From Chloroflexota bacterium (lineage in GTDB: Bacteria; Chloroflexota; Anaerolineae; Anaerolineales; Anaerolineaceae): a stretch of 42,111 nt of DNA. The DNA is taken from NCBI GenBank assembly GCA_012514645.1, contig JAAYZW010000069.1, positions 1-42,111 on the forward strand, in the 5' to 3' direction. The notes below the pieces were generated by a model, which was not told where the DNA came from, did no database searches, and worked only from the letters and a program-made list of their open reading frames with translations. Made by a program: the position numbers and the translations under genes. Position 1 is the first letter of the stretch; each line of letters begins with the position of its first letter. Shown here piece by piece: positions 24,526 to 32,514 of this stretch.

Positions 24526-25305
24526 ATGCCAAACCCTCAGCCGCTAGTCTCGATCGTCACGCCTTCATACAACCAGGCGCGTTTTCTTGAGGAAAGCATG
24601 CTTTCCGTTCTGGAGCAGGATTACCCCAACATCGAATATATCGTTATCGACGGTGGTTCCACAGACGATAGCCCCGAGATCATCCAGAAATACGCCGACC
24701 GTCTGGCTTACTGGCAGAGCGAGAAGGACAAAGGACAGACAGATGCCATCAACCAGGGCTTTGCGCGGGCTGGCGGCGAAATTATGGCTTGGCTGAACTC
24801 AGATGACATCCTCTACCCAGGCGCGGTCAGCGCAGCAGTTCGGCAGCTGCAGCAACACCCGGAGGTGGGCATGGTTTATGCTGATTGTGACTGGATCAAC
24901 ACCGAAGGCAAGGTGATAGGCAAGTTTCCGGCTGCGCAAACCGACCTGGCAAAGCTGCGCCGCGGCTATGTGCATATTCCCCAGCAAACCGCCTTTTTCC
25001 GGGCGGACCTGTGGCGCAAAGTCGCTCCGCTGGACGACAGCTTCTACTTTGCAATGGATTACGACCTCTGGACCCGACTGGCGACTCACGCGCCGCTGCT
25101 CTATGTGCCCGAGTTGTGGGCAGCCTTCAGGCTGCACGAAGGCGCGAAATCGATTGCCGATGACGATCGCTGTTGGCCTGAGATGCTGCGGGTGCATTAC
25201 CGCGATGGCGGCAAGAAAATCTCGGCGATGACAGTCAAATATACAATTCGCAAACTCCTGCAGCCATTATGGATCTGGCTGCGTAAACGCAGGCTTTCTG
25301 GATAA
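24526..25305 (+). CDS. Glycosyltransferase family 2 (WcaA-like), copy 2
   Basis: A 259-residue GT-A enzyme closely related to the gene before it: 'LVSIVTPSYNQARFLEESMLSVLEQDYPNIEYIV' style start, 'SEKDKGQTDAINQGFARAGGEI', and 'AWLNSDDILYPGA' carrying the metal site. The acceptor half has 'QQTAFFRADLWRKVAPLD' and 'AMDYDLWTRLATHAPLLYVPE'. It ends shortly after the catalytic domain with a basic tail (LRKRRLSG). The two genes look like an old tandem duplication that diverged in acceptor region and C-terminus. It probably adds a sugar to a cytoplasmic glycan intermediate; the donor is unknown. Confidence 0.87.
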   Translation: MPNPQPLVSIVTPSYNQARFLEESMLSVLEQDYPNIEYIVIDGGSTDDSPEIIQKYADRLAYWQSEKDKGQTDAINQGFARAGGEIMAWLNSDDILYPGAVSAAVRQLQQHPEVGMVYADCDWINTEGKVIGKFPAAQTDLAKLRRGYVHIPQQTAFFRADLWRKVAPLDDSFYFAMDYDLWTRLATHAPLLYVPELWAAFRLHEGAKSIADDDRCWPEMLRVHYRDGGKKISAMTVKYTIRKLLQPLWIWLRKRRLSG

Positions 25306-25501
25306 AGACACGCCAATAATTACCAGGTTGCAAGGTGAATAGTCTCTTAAGCTGTGCCTAAGAGCGCTACTGGAGAGGTTACTATACTTACCCTCACCAA
25401 CTGCACAGCGAAAAAGCCTGGGGCAACCTGATCGCTACCAACAACGATCCCTCTATCAAAATCTCGTGAAAAGATGCGAACCTAAAACCAGGCTGCGAAG
25501 T
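25306..25501. other. Spacer between convergent GT2 and EamA genes
   Basis: It holds a hairpin at 25344-25364 (CTCTTAAGC / GCCTAAGAG, one A-C mismatch, TGT loop) without a T-run on either side. A 35-codon open stretch follows on the + strand (25362-25469) whose translation looks protein-like ('YWRGYYTYPHQLHSEKAWGN') but has no start codon context. It could be a gene remnant or chance. No convincing terminator for either flanking gene. Confidence 0.35.
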
Positions 25502-26398
25502 TCAACCAGCTAATTGCTTCTTGCCGGGTCTGAGATTTACCAAAATCGTGCCAGCACTGGCAATCGCCAGACCAACTACCCCAACCCAGCTCAGGCGCTC
25601 TCCCAGGAATAACCAGGCGAGCAGGCTGATTTGGATTAGCATGGTGTTGTTGATCATGCTTGATTCCATTGCCGTCAGCACCTGCAGACTCTTATTCCAT
25701 AACCAGAAAGCGAAAGCGGTATTGACTACCGCCAACCAGAGCAGGATCAACAAAGACCTCCCGCTCAAATTCGGCAGACCCTCAACGACGAAACCACTTC
25801 CCAGCAGTAAGAGCGCCCCAAAACCCATGCTGATGCCCGTCACAATGATTGGGTCCAGGCTTTTGCCCCGATTCACCCAACGGCCGATCACAGAGGCAAC
25901 CGCATTCGATAGTATGGTAAAAACCCCCAAGGTCACACCGAGCGCGTTCTTTGGCAGGCTGGCTTGGGGGAGGAAATAAACCAGAACACCAAGTAAAAAG
26001 ACAACGATGCCTGTCCATTGAAGTTTTGCTACTGGCTCATGGAGGACGACCAAACCGATAATCGCAATGAGGGGAGCCGAAAAATTGAGCATCAGGCTGA
26101 GTGTGATTGCGTCAAGATGTTTCAGCGCCAAAAATTGACCGCCCTGGGTAAACGCGTAATAAACCACCCCCAATAGCAGCAAGACCCCCCACTCATTTTT
26201 TGTCATTTTTTGAATGAAATATCGCTTTGTGAACAAACCTGGCAGAAGCACCAGGAAGGCGAGCATATATCGCAACCCCGCAAAAGTTAGCGGTGGTATC
26301 TCGTCGATTGATAGTTTGATTAATACCCATGAACTAGACCATAATAAGGTCACGAACAGGGCTTGAATGATAGCTTTATTTCGTTGGGATAATGACAT
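25502..26398 (-). CDS. EamA/DMT-superfamily transporter
   Basis: A 298-residue membrane protein with ten predicted hydrophobic helices in two EamA repeats. The first holds 'LWSSSWVLIKLSIDEIPPLTFAGLRYMLAFLVLLP' and 'ALKHLDAITLSLMLNFSAPLIAIIGLVVLHEPVAKLQWTG'. The second holds 'NTAFAFWLWNKSLQVLTAMESSMINNTMLIQISLLAWLFLGERLSW'. The E-P and G-E-R-L-S-W ends of helices 4 and 9 are conserved in RhaT/YdcZ-type drug/metabolite exporters. AAAAGGAG lies 8 nt before the ATG. Members export amino acids, nucleosides or other metabolites, and the substrate cannot be told. The gene stands alone, convergent to the GT2 gene. Confidence 0.88.
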   Translation of the reverse strand: MSLSQRNKAIIQALFVTLLWSSSWVLIKLSIDEIPPLTFAGLRYMLAFLVLLPGLFTKRYFIQKMTKNEWGVLLLLGVVYYAFTQGGQFLALKHLDAITLSLMLNFSAPLIAIIGLVVLHEPVAKLQWTGIVVFLLGVLVYFLPQASLPKNALGVTLGVFTILSNAVASVIGRWVNRGKSLDPIIVTGISMGFGALLLLGSGFVVEGLPNLSGRSLLILLWLAVVNTAFAFWLWNKSLQVLTAMESSMINNTMLIQISLLAWLFLGERLSWVGVVGLAIASAGTILVNLRPGKKQLAG

Positions 26399-26732
26399 TT
26401 CAGCACTCCTTTTCTCTAAATGATGAAAGAATGCCTACCTAACCCCTCCCGGTTTTTATCCGATCCGGTGCTACGCTTTCGCTTTTGCAACGCTTGGTCC
26501 AGCCCTGCGAACATGTCGCAGCGGAACCCTAGATGCTCAGGTCGGCAAGGAAATTGTAACATTGAAACACACTTGTCCAGACAAATTCATCAGGCTGACA
26601 AAAACTCTGTCAGCCTGTTTAGCCTCCTTGATTTCTGAGGGCTTTACACCCGGCACTTTCGCCAGTTGGTGGAAGCAGAAAACGCTGCCTTCTGCATCGG
26701 GGTCATAACCCTGTCTGGCTATGAACCTGAGG
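26399..26732. other. Spacer between kbl and the EamA gene
   Basis: About 330 nt without a supported gene. The main structure is the hairpin at 26591-26617. ORFs in the track here (26420, 26537, 26666) disagree in frame, have no ribosome sites and overlap the kbl end, so I leave them out. No promoter for the EamA gene could be picked with confidence. Confidence 0.5.
26591..26620. terminator. Strong perfect hairpin downstream of kbl
   Basis: CAGGCTGACA and TGTCAGCCTG form a perfect 10-bp stem with a 7-nt loop (AAAACTC on the + strand). On the minus strand, downstream of kbl by about 115 nt, only ATGAATTTG follows, so the usual U-tract is missing; on the + strand TTTAG follows. It may terminate weakly, protect the kbl mRNA 3' end or be a dispersed repeat. 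Confidence 0.45.
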
Positions 26733-27917
26733 TTAGGCGCCTTTGCCCAGTTGTTTTCCGACCCGCTCAAAGGCATCCAGAGCTTGTTCGAGGTGATCCT
26801 GGCTGTGGGAGGCAGAAATCATCACACGGATGCGGGCTTTGCCCATCGGAACGGTTGGGAAGCCCAGGGAAATGGCAAAGATGCCCTCATCAAACAACCT
26901 GCGGCTGAACTCACGTGCCAGCTGTACGTCGCCCAACATGACCGGGGTGATCGGTGTTTGTGTCATGCCGGTGTCAAACCCCAGCTTTCGCATCTCTTCC
27001 TGGAAGAAGCGTGCGTTTGCCCACAGGCGATCAACCAATTCAGTTGATTCCTCCAGCAAATCGACGGAAGCCAGGCAGGCAGCCACATCAGGGATGGTCA
27101 CAGCCGAGGAGAACAGGAAGGGGCGCCCGCGCTGACGCAGCCATTCGATGATCCTGGCATTACCGGCAACCACGCCTCCGACGACACCAAAGGCTTTGCT
27201 GAAGGTGCCGACTTCGATGTCAACCTGACCATGCAGTTTGAAGTGGTCTACGATTCCGCGACCGCCTTCGCCCATAACACCTTCGCCGTGAGCATCATCG
27301 ACCATGGTCATCAGGTCATATTTTTTCGAGACGTCAACCAGTTTGTCGAGCGGTGCGTAGTCACCATCCATCGAGAAAACACCATCAGTGATCATTAATC
27401 CCCGGCGGTAGTCGCCCTGGGCAGCCTTGACGACCTTCTCGAAGTCTTCCACATCGGCATGTTTGAAGCGGTAAATTTTAGCCCTCGAAAGACGGGATCC
27501 ATCGATGATTGAGGCATGATTCAGCTCATCAGAAAAAATCGCGTCTTCTTTGTCGACCAGTGCCGGGATGGCGGCACCATTGGCAGTAAAGCCTGACTGG
27601 AAGGTGATGGCTGCTTCCACGCGTTTAAACGCCGCCATGCGTTTTTCAAGCTCGACATGCAGGCTGGTTGTCCCGGCAATCGAACGTACTGCGGCTGGTC
27701 CGACGCCAAATTTATCCATAGCCTCTTTGGCTGCCGTGACGAGGCGGGGGTGGTTCGCCAGCCCAAGATAGTTGTTGGCACAAAAGTTGAGCACTTCTTT
27801 CCCGTTAATTGTCACAACCGGACCCTGGGCTGAGTCCATGGTGGGAATTTTGTTATAAAATCCGGTTTCCTTGAGGGTGTTGAGTTCCTCGTCTATCCAG
27901 GCTAATTTATCAGTCAT
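26733..27917 (-). CDS. kbl: Glycine C-acetyltransferase (2-amino-3-ketobutyrate CoA ligase)
   Basis: A 394-residue PLP enzyme of the alpha-oxoamine synthase family, the standard Kbl length. Seen: '[17 protein letters not shown]', '[21 protein letters not shown]' (substrate and CoA region), '[15 protein letters not shown]', '[16 protein letters not shown]' with the PLP-contacting Asp/His, and '[13 protein letters not shown]' with the Schiff-base lysine. It cleaves 2-amino-3-ketobutyrate with CoA to glycine and acetyl-CoA in threonine breakdown. No threonine dehydrogenase gene is next to it. ATG 27917 has GAGGAG 3-8 nt upstream; the track's longer start (27986) runs through the promoter. Related synthases (BioF, HemA) are less likely given the sequence length and RSIAGT motif. 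Confidence 0.92.
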   Translation of the reverse strand: MTDKLAWIDEELNTLKETGFYNKIPTMDSAQGPVVTINGKEVLNFCANNYLGLANHPRLVTAAKEAMDKFGVGPAAVRSIAGTTSLHVELEKRMAAFKRVEAAITFQSGFTANGAAIPALVDKEDAIFSDELNHASIIDGSRLSRAKIYRFKHADVEDFEKVVKAAQGDYRRGLMITDGVFSMDGDYAPLDKLVDVSKKYDLMTMVDDAHGEGVMGEGGRGIVDHFKLHGQVDIEVGTFSKAFGVVGGVVAGNARIIEWLRQRGRPFLFSSAVTIPDVAACLASVDLLEESTELVDRLWANARFFQEEMRKLGFDTGMTQTPITPVMLGDVQLAREFSRRLFDEGIFAISLGFPTVPMGKARIRVMISASHSQDHLEQALDAFERVGKQLGKGA

Positions 27918-27953
27918 AATCTCCTCATTCTGTTTTGGTGGATATTTGCTTAG

Positions 27954-27959
27954 ATTATA
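27954..27959 (-). promoter_or_regulatory. -10 box for kbl
   Basis: TATAAT on the minus strand, about 36 nt upstream of the kbl ATG, leaving a leader of roughly 30 nt that includes GAGGAG. A -35 match is weak. It is back to back with the nagB -10 box 45 nt away, so the two genes share a divergent control region. Confidence 0.55.
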
Positions 27960-28003
27960 CACTCCTGTCGATGCTGCGCCTGTCACCTTCCAAACCGATG
28001 CAG

Positions 28004-28009
28004 TATAAT
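28004..28009 (+). promoter_or_regulatory. -10 box for nagB
   Basis: TATAAT 35 nt upstream of the nagB ATG. The hexamer 17 nt upstream is TGTCAC, a partial -35 match. The predicted leader of about 29 nt contains AAGGAG at good spacing. Confidence 0.6.
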
Positions 28010-28044
28010 CTTGTCGGAATTATCCCTGTTTCAAGGAGTTGGAC

Positions 28045-28776
28045 ATGTTGATCATCAAAGCGCAAGATTACAACGACATGAGTCGAAAAGCAGCCCGGTT
28101 CATCGCCGCCCAGGTTCAATTGAAACCAAACAGTGTTCTCGGTCTGGCAACTGGCTCGACCCCGTTGGGCACCTATCGGGAATTGATCCGTTTTCATCGT
28201 CAGGAGGAGCTCAGCTTCTGCGACGTGAGAACGGTCAACCTCGATGAGTATTATGGGTTGCCCTCCACGCACCCACAGAGCTATTGTCACTATATGCAGG
28301 AGCACCTTTTTAACCATATCGACATCACCCCCGGGAATACTCATATCCCCGACGGATTGGCAGATGATCCAAACGCTTATGGCAGGGAATATGATGACCT
28401 TATCGTCTGCATGGGGGGCATTGATGTGCAGTTGCTCGGCATTGGCAGCAAAGGGCACATCGCCTTCAATGAACCCAGCCAGGTTTTCTCAACGCAAACC
28501 CGACTGGTTGATTTGAACGAAACTACAATTGAAGACAACGCCCGTTTCTTTGAATCGGAAGAAGAAGTCCCTCGCCAGGCGATCTCGATGGGGATGAAAT
28601 CGATTATGGCTGCGAAACGAATTTTGATTTTGGCTAGTGGGAATGGCAAGGCTGAGGCGGTCAAGGCGATGGTGGAAGGACCCGTCGACCCGATGGTGCC
28701 AGCATCAATACTGCAGCTGCACCCCGATGTGATCCTGATTGCGGATGCTACCGCTCTGTCGTTGTTAGCGCAGTAG
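28045..28776 (+). CDS. nagB: Glucosamine-6-phosphate deaminase
   Basis: A 243-residue protein, normal for NagB. It has 'LGLATGSTPLGTYRELI' (phosphate loop), 'TVNLDEYYGLPSTHPQSY' with the catalytic Asp, 'GIGSKGHIAFNEP' with the catalytic His region, and 'ILILASGNGKAEAVKAMVEGPVDPMVPASILQLHP'. It converts glucosamine-6-phosphate to fructose-6-phosphate and ammonia in the cytoplasm, linking amino-sugar use to glycolysis. ATG 28045 follows AAGGAG by 6 nt; the track begins at an in-frame TTG two codons earlier. No nagA or transport gene is adjacent. It could balance the UDP-GlcNAc pool used by the glycan locus, though nothing in the sequence shows regulation. Confidence 0.94.
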   Translation: MLIIKAQDYNDMSRKAARFIAAQVQLKPNSVLGLATGSTPLGTYRELIRFHRQEELSFCDVRTVNLDEYYGLPSTHPQSYCHYMQEHLFNHIDITPGNTHIPDGLADDPNAYGREYDDLIVCMGGIDVQLLGIGSKGHIAFNEPSQVFSTQTRLVDLNETTIEDNARFFESEEEVPRQAISMGMKSIMAAKRILILASGNGKAEAVKAMVEGPVDPMVPASILQLHPDVILIADATALSLLAQ

Positions 28777-28830
28777 ATACCCTGCTCTGACATTTAATAA
28801 TTTAACGCTCCAGATGACGGAGTTACGGAA

Positions 28831-29679
28831 TTATTCGTAATATCCGGCAATCGCGACCGCGCCCTTGCCGGCATGCGCCCCCAACACCGGTCCAGTGGGG
28901 GTCAGGATAAGCTCAACAGGTTGCAGTTCCTGCTGAATGCGTTGCTTTAAATAGTCAGCCTCTTTAGAGGCAGCGCCATGCATGACCGCTGCATGAAGTT
29001 TTAACCCTGCGCCGATTTTTTGCTTGAAGTGGTTGAAAACCTTATCGAGCATAGACTTTTTTGTTCGTGCCAATCCGATCGGATCAATTTTCCCGCTTTC
29101 TGAGTTCACCGCCACCAACGGATGTACCGAAATTACTACGTTGCTGAAGAGTTTAAATGCTGGTCCAAGTCTGCCTGAGCGGGCAAGGTTTGTTAGCGTT
29201 GGCAATCCCACAGAAAAGATAACTTTTTGGCGCACCTTCTCAATCGAATCCAACACCTGTTGCACCGTGGCGTCCATGCGAACCGCCCTTGCCGCTGCCA
29301 GCACCTGGAAGCCCTGCTGCATGGAGATCGAACGAGTATCGACAACGTGCACCGTCACCGGGCTTTCTTTTGCGGCAGCACTTGCCGAATCAAACGTGCC
29401 GCTCAGTTTGCCACTGACAGTAAGACAGATGATAACACTGGCACCCTCCAAAGCTGCTTGCTTAAATGCCGCCAGAAATTCACCCATACTGGGTTGGGAA
29501 GATGTGGGAATCGCGTCGGTAGCGGGCAACCGTTGGTAAAACTGATCGGCTGTCATCGTCACGCTGTCCAGATAATCTTCTCCGTCCCAAATAATGTGTG
29601 TGGGCACTTTAATGATGCCAAATTCTTGGGTAAGATCTTCGGGAAGGTCACAAGCGCTGTCAGTTACGATTTTGACCAT
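28831..29679 (-). CDS. DegV family fatty-acid-binding protein
   Basis: A 282-residue protein. It opens 'VKIVTDSACDLPEDL', the DegV signature strand with a conserved T-D-S, then 'IKVPTHIIWDGEDYLDSVTMTADQFYQRL', 'IPTSSQPSMGEF' and 'IICLTVSGKLSGTFDSA' (the Thr/Ser pair that holds the lipid carboxyl group), and ends 'GPVLGAHAGKGAVAIAGYY'. Family members (FakB type) bind a fatty acid and present it to the kinase FakA for phosphorylation. No fakA is visible nearby. ATG 29679 has GGAGGA 4-9 nt upstream; the track's earlier start adds 33 residues with no support. It is convergent to nagB. Confidence 0.92.
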   Translation of the reverse strand: MVKIVTDSACDLPEDLTQEFGIIKVPTHIIWDGEDYLDSVTMTADQFYQRLPATDAIPTSSQPSMGEFLAAFKQAALEGASVIICLTVSGKLSGTFDSASAAAKESPVTVHVVDTRSISMQQGFQVLAAARAVRMDATVQQVLDSIEKVRQKVIFSVGLPTLTNLARSGRLGPAFKLFSNVVISVHPLVAVNSESGKIDPIGLARTKKSMLDKVFNHFKQKIGAGLKLHAAVMHGAASKEADYLKQRIQQELQPVELILTPTGPVLGAHAGKGAVAIAGYYE

Positions 29680-30005
29680 ACTATCCTCCAATTTCAACCA
29701 ATGCAGAGGGTGAGGTTGCACGATTAAGTTTAACAGTAATAACGCGAAAATGTACCTCTGTGCAAGGAATCGTAACAATTCTAAATTTGGAAATTTTGGA
29801 TCTAAAATGTAGAATGCAGGTAAACCGGACTCCGAATCTGAGGCTATTACAGGATTGTTGGCTATGAAATTATCACAATAGTAAGGGTAGGTTCAGGACG
29901 TGAGCAAATCGGCAGTGCTATCACAAACGAAATTGATTATTTCAACATTTCTACTAATATAGAAACACAAGCTTAACAAAAAAGTAGCGAATCCTCGTAT
30001 AAATT
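29680..30005. other. AT-rich spacer upstream of the DegV gene
   Basis: About 325 nt with no open reading frame of note. A run of A residues near 29979-29984 becomes U-rich on the minus strand just after the stop of the nucleotidyltransferase gene and could aid termination, but only a 3-bp stem precedes it. I see no RNA gene and no clear promoter. Confidence 0.45.
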
Positions 30006-31172
30006 CTATGAGCCCCACTGCCAGCGGCTGCCAGGAACAGGCTCGAGGCGCTTAAAACCAGCCCGCGCAAAAAAGCTTGCAAAGCCAATTTCACCAAGGT
30101 CATAACGTTGTAGGAGGGCTTCCCGAGGTTGGTTGATATCATCCAGCGGCAGAGCCAGCAGCGTGGTTGCCCCTGCCCTGCGAGCCTCTTCAATTGCCCT
30201 GTTCAAAAGAGACAGGAAAAGCGAAGCATATTCAGATCGTTTTGCTAATGAGACCTGGCGAACCACCCATTGCTCTGCTCCAGCATCTGTTATGGGAGGG
30301 AAAAGTTCACAAGCGCCAATGCCGCGACCGTTTTCCAACAAAAGCACCCCGATGCGAAAGCTTGCCTCTCGTAAACATTGCAGCGAAATCGGTGGCGTGC
30401 TCTTGCATTTTTCCAACATTTCCAGGAAGGCTGATTGGGTTTCGGATGAGAGTTTGTCGGGCTTGCTCTTGTCGAGGATACTGGTGAAAGACAGATATTC
30501 TGCCGGGCTTCGCGGCACCCGGATGGTGAACTTTTCTGGCAGTTTCCACCTGCCAGGCTCTCCGCGTTCATAGAGCCTGTCGGCATATTCCTGGTACTCT
30601 GGTGGAAGGTTGATTTTGAACAAATTGCAAATATATTGAACATCCATGTAGTCCTGATGATCAAAATCATATCCCAGGTGAAAGTCAACCAACCATTCGG
30701 GGTGAATACAGGCAACATTCATGCCGGCGATTCGCCCTTGCCCGGTCAGGGAATCTCCCGGGTATTGTACGCCACCGATGATCTGCCCCTTACTGTTGCG
30801 AACAAAACTGTGCAGATCAACCTGGTGTCCAGCGCCATTCTCGAGCACAAAATTATGCAGCCACTCATCTGCCCGCGGTAAATATTGGTAATCCAACCGG
30901 CGTAAAATATTTAACAGCCGGGGTAAATATTGCTGGTTAATCGCCAGGTCAAGGTCGGCGTGCTCCCGGGTTTGCCAGCCTAAAAGCGCGTCCACCGCCC
31001 AGCCACCGTCAACCACCACCGGAATGCCTGCGATCTCTGCGAGCTGTAAGACCCGGGCAGTTTCTTCTTCGTTCATTACCGGTTTTTGGGTGCCGTGTAT
31101 CCGCGTTGGAAAATCGGACAGTAATTCAGCCAATCTCGGATCAGCCGGGCGCAGAGCTTTCAGATCACTCAT
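30006..31172 (-). CDS. Nucleotidyltransferase (LinA/ANT(2'')-like) fused to a GNAT-like domain
   Basis: A 388-residue protein. Residues 34-200 match antibiotic-type nucleotidyltransferases (Aminoglyc_resit/LinA group): 'DGGWAVDALLG' (55-65), 'REHADLDLAI' (69-78) with the metal aspartates, 'GHQVDLHSF' (115-123) and 'HLGYDF'. Residues about 215-388 look like a GNAT acetyltransferase: 'RQVSLAKRSEYASLFLSLLNRAIEEARRAG', 'TTLLALP' and 'FASFFARAGFKRLEPV'. Known LinA and ANT enzymes are single-domain and inactivate lincosamides or aminoglycosides; this one may act on another small molecule. ATG 31172 follows GGAGGGAAGA and overlaps the MFS gene's stop by 8 nt, so the two are coupled. Whether the C-terminal domain is catalytic is unclear. 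Confidence 0.75.
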   Translation of the reverse strand: MSDLKALRPADPRLAELLSDFPTRIHGTQKPVMNEEETARVLQLAEIAGIPVVVDGGWAVDALLGWQTREHADLDLAINQQYLPRLLNILRRLDYQYLPRADEWLHNFVLENGAGHQVDLHSFVRNSKGQIIGGVQYPGDSLTGQGRIAGMNVACIHPEWLVDFHLGYDFDHQDYMDVQYICNLFKINLPPEYQEYADRLYERGEPGRWKLPEKFTIRVPRSPAEYLSFTSILDKSKPDKLSSETQSAFLEMLEKCKSTPPISLQCLREASFRIGVLLLENGRGIGACELFPPITDAGAEQWVVRQVSLAKRSEYASLFLSLLNRAIEEARRAGATTLLALPLDDINQPREALLQRYDLGEIGFASFFARAGFKRLEPVPGSRWQWGS

Positions 31173-32385
31173 TCTTCCCTCCAACAGGCGTGAGTTTAGG
31201 CTCGAACCTGCCCGCACTGAGGGCGAGAAACAGTGAGAGTAAGTTTAACGCCGCCGCGACCAGGTAGACCTCGCGGTTACCAAAGCGGTCAACCACCAGC
31301 CCACTCAAGGCGTTGCTGACGATGTATCCGACCCCAAACAGGGTCACATAGATGAAAGCATGGGCAGTGTTGACAACCCTTTTTGGCAGTGAGAGATTGA
31401 CAAGCATCAGCGTGCCTACCAGGCGGAAGGTGAAGCTTACCGAGGTGATGATGCTGGTGGCAAAAACCATGGCAGCTGAAGGGAAGAACCAGACCAACAA
31501 GCGTCTGACGAGGTCAAAAAGGATGACAGCGACAATGATTCGCTGAATGCCAATCTTGCGAATCACCCGATCGGCGTACATCATGAAAGGTACTTCTCCG
31601 ATTGCGCTCAACGAACTGGCGAGCCCAACCATCCCCGCCCCGAGCCCGAGGTTGCTCATGTAGATGGGTTCAAACGAACGTACACCATCCTGGGTCGGAT
31701 CTGATATTGCCAGCGCCAGCACCATCAGCCACAAAAAGCGATGCGAAACGACCAGTTTTAGCACAGCCGGGATGCTGAGGCTTTCCTTTGCCTCTTCTTC
31801 TTCCTCCACCTTAAAAACAGAATCGGGCATCAAAAGCAGCACCACCACGCTTAGTCCGGTGAATACCAGGAAGAGCATGGTGTTAATGGTGATTCCAAAG
31901 GACTGGTAAAGCCACCCGGCAAACACGGTGGCGATAGCATAGCCAATTGAACCCCACAGCCTGATTGAGCCGAAACTGGAATTGCCTTTATCGGTTGATT
32001 TGGCGGCAACTGCATAAGAGAGGTTCTCTGAAATCGAATAATATGGTCCCATTACCATACGATAGATCATGTAGGCGAATAATATCGGCACAAACGCTTT
32101 TAACCAGGCGACCGAGCTTAATGAAACCCCCATAATCACGAGAGAGATGACCAGAACCTGGCGCTTATCGATTGCACGGTCGTAGAGCAAACCATATCTG
32201 GGTGCCACCAGGATCAAAGCCGCCGAGCCTACGATCATTATTGTGCTGATTTGGATGCCGCTGAAACCAAGCGAATCATATTGCAGCGACAAGAAAGCCA
32301 ACAGCATGCCTAGGGCAGCAAAAGTGAATAGGAAATATAATCGAAACAGTAATTTTACTGATAGTTGAACCGAGGATCTTGGCAT
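31165..32385 (-). CDS. MFS transporter (MFS_1-like)
   Basis: A membrane protein of 406 residues with twelve hydrophobic helices. After helix 2, 'APRYGLLYDRAIDKRQVLV' is the cytoplasmic loop of the MFS signature. 'YYSISENLSYAVAAKSTDKGNSSFGSIRLWGSIGYAIATVFAGWLY' holds the R-x-W-G-S-x-G-Y motif of the MFS_1-like/HcaT branch. A charged central loop (KVEEEEEAKES) joins the two six-helix halves. Start is uncertain: ATG 32385 begins a normal N-terminus (MPRSSVQLS), ATG 32424 is in frame, and neither has a clear ribosome site; the track's 32550 overlaps dnaN. The gene overlaps the nucleotidyltransferase-GNAT gene downstream, suggesting a joint role with a small-molecule substrate. Substrate unknown. 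Confidence 0.86.
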   Translation of the reverse strand: MPRSSVQLSVKLLFRLYFLFTFAALGMLLAFLSLQYDSLGFSGIQISTIMIVGSAALILVAPRYGLLYDRAIDKRQVLVISLVIMGVSLSSVAWLKAFVPILFAYMIYRMVMGPYYSISENLSYAVAAKSTDKGNSSFGSIRLWGSIGYAIATVFAGWLYQSFGITINTMLFLVFTGLSVVVLLLMPDSVFKVEEEEEAKESLSIPAVLKLVVSHRFLWLMVLALAISDPTQDGVRSFEPIYMSNLGLGAGMVGLASSLSAIGEVPFMMYADRVIRKIGIQRIIVAVILFDLVRRLLVWFFPSAAMVFATSIITSVSFTFRLVGTLMLVNLSLPKRVVNTAHAFIYVTLFGVGYIVSNALSGLVVDRFGNREVYLVAAALNLLSLFLALSAGRFEPKLTPVGGKNE

Positions 32386-32472
32386 GGCAATAAGTTGTAA
32401 AAAAAGTTTTGTTAATTGTATCATTGCCAGCCAAAACGGGTAATTTTTGTGGAAAAAAAGCAAGCTTAACGG

Positions 32473-32478
32473 TATACT
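32473..32478 (+). promoter_or_regulatory. Possible -10 box for dnaN
   Basis: TATACT 36 nt upstream of the dnaN ATG, leaving a short leader with CTGGAGG. No clean -35 is visible at 16-18 nt; TTGTGG lies 20 nt upstream. The MFS gene is transcribed away from the same region. Confidence 0.45.
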
Positions 32479-32514
32479 TAACTGATACAAAACGCCATAA
32501 TCCCTGGAGGTTCC

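Noticed and set aside
26537-26776. 79-residue minus-strand ORF overlapping the kbl stop
   Set aside because: It overlaps the end of kbl in another frame, has no ribosome site and crosses the perfect hairpin.
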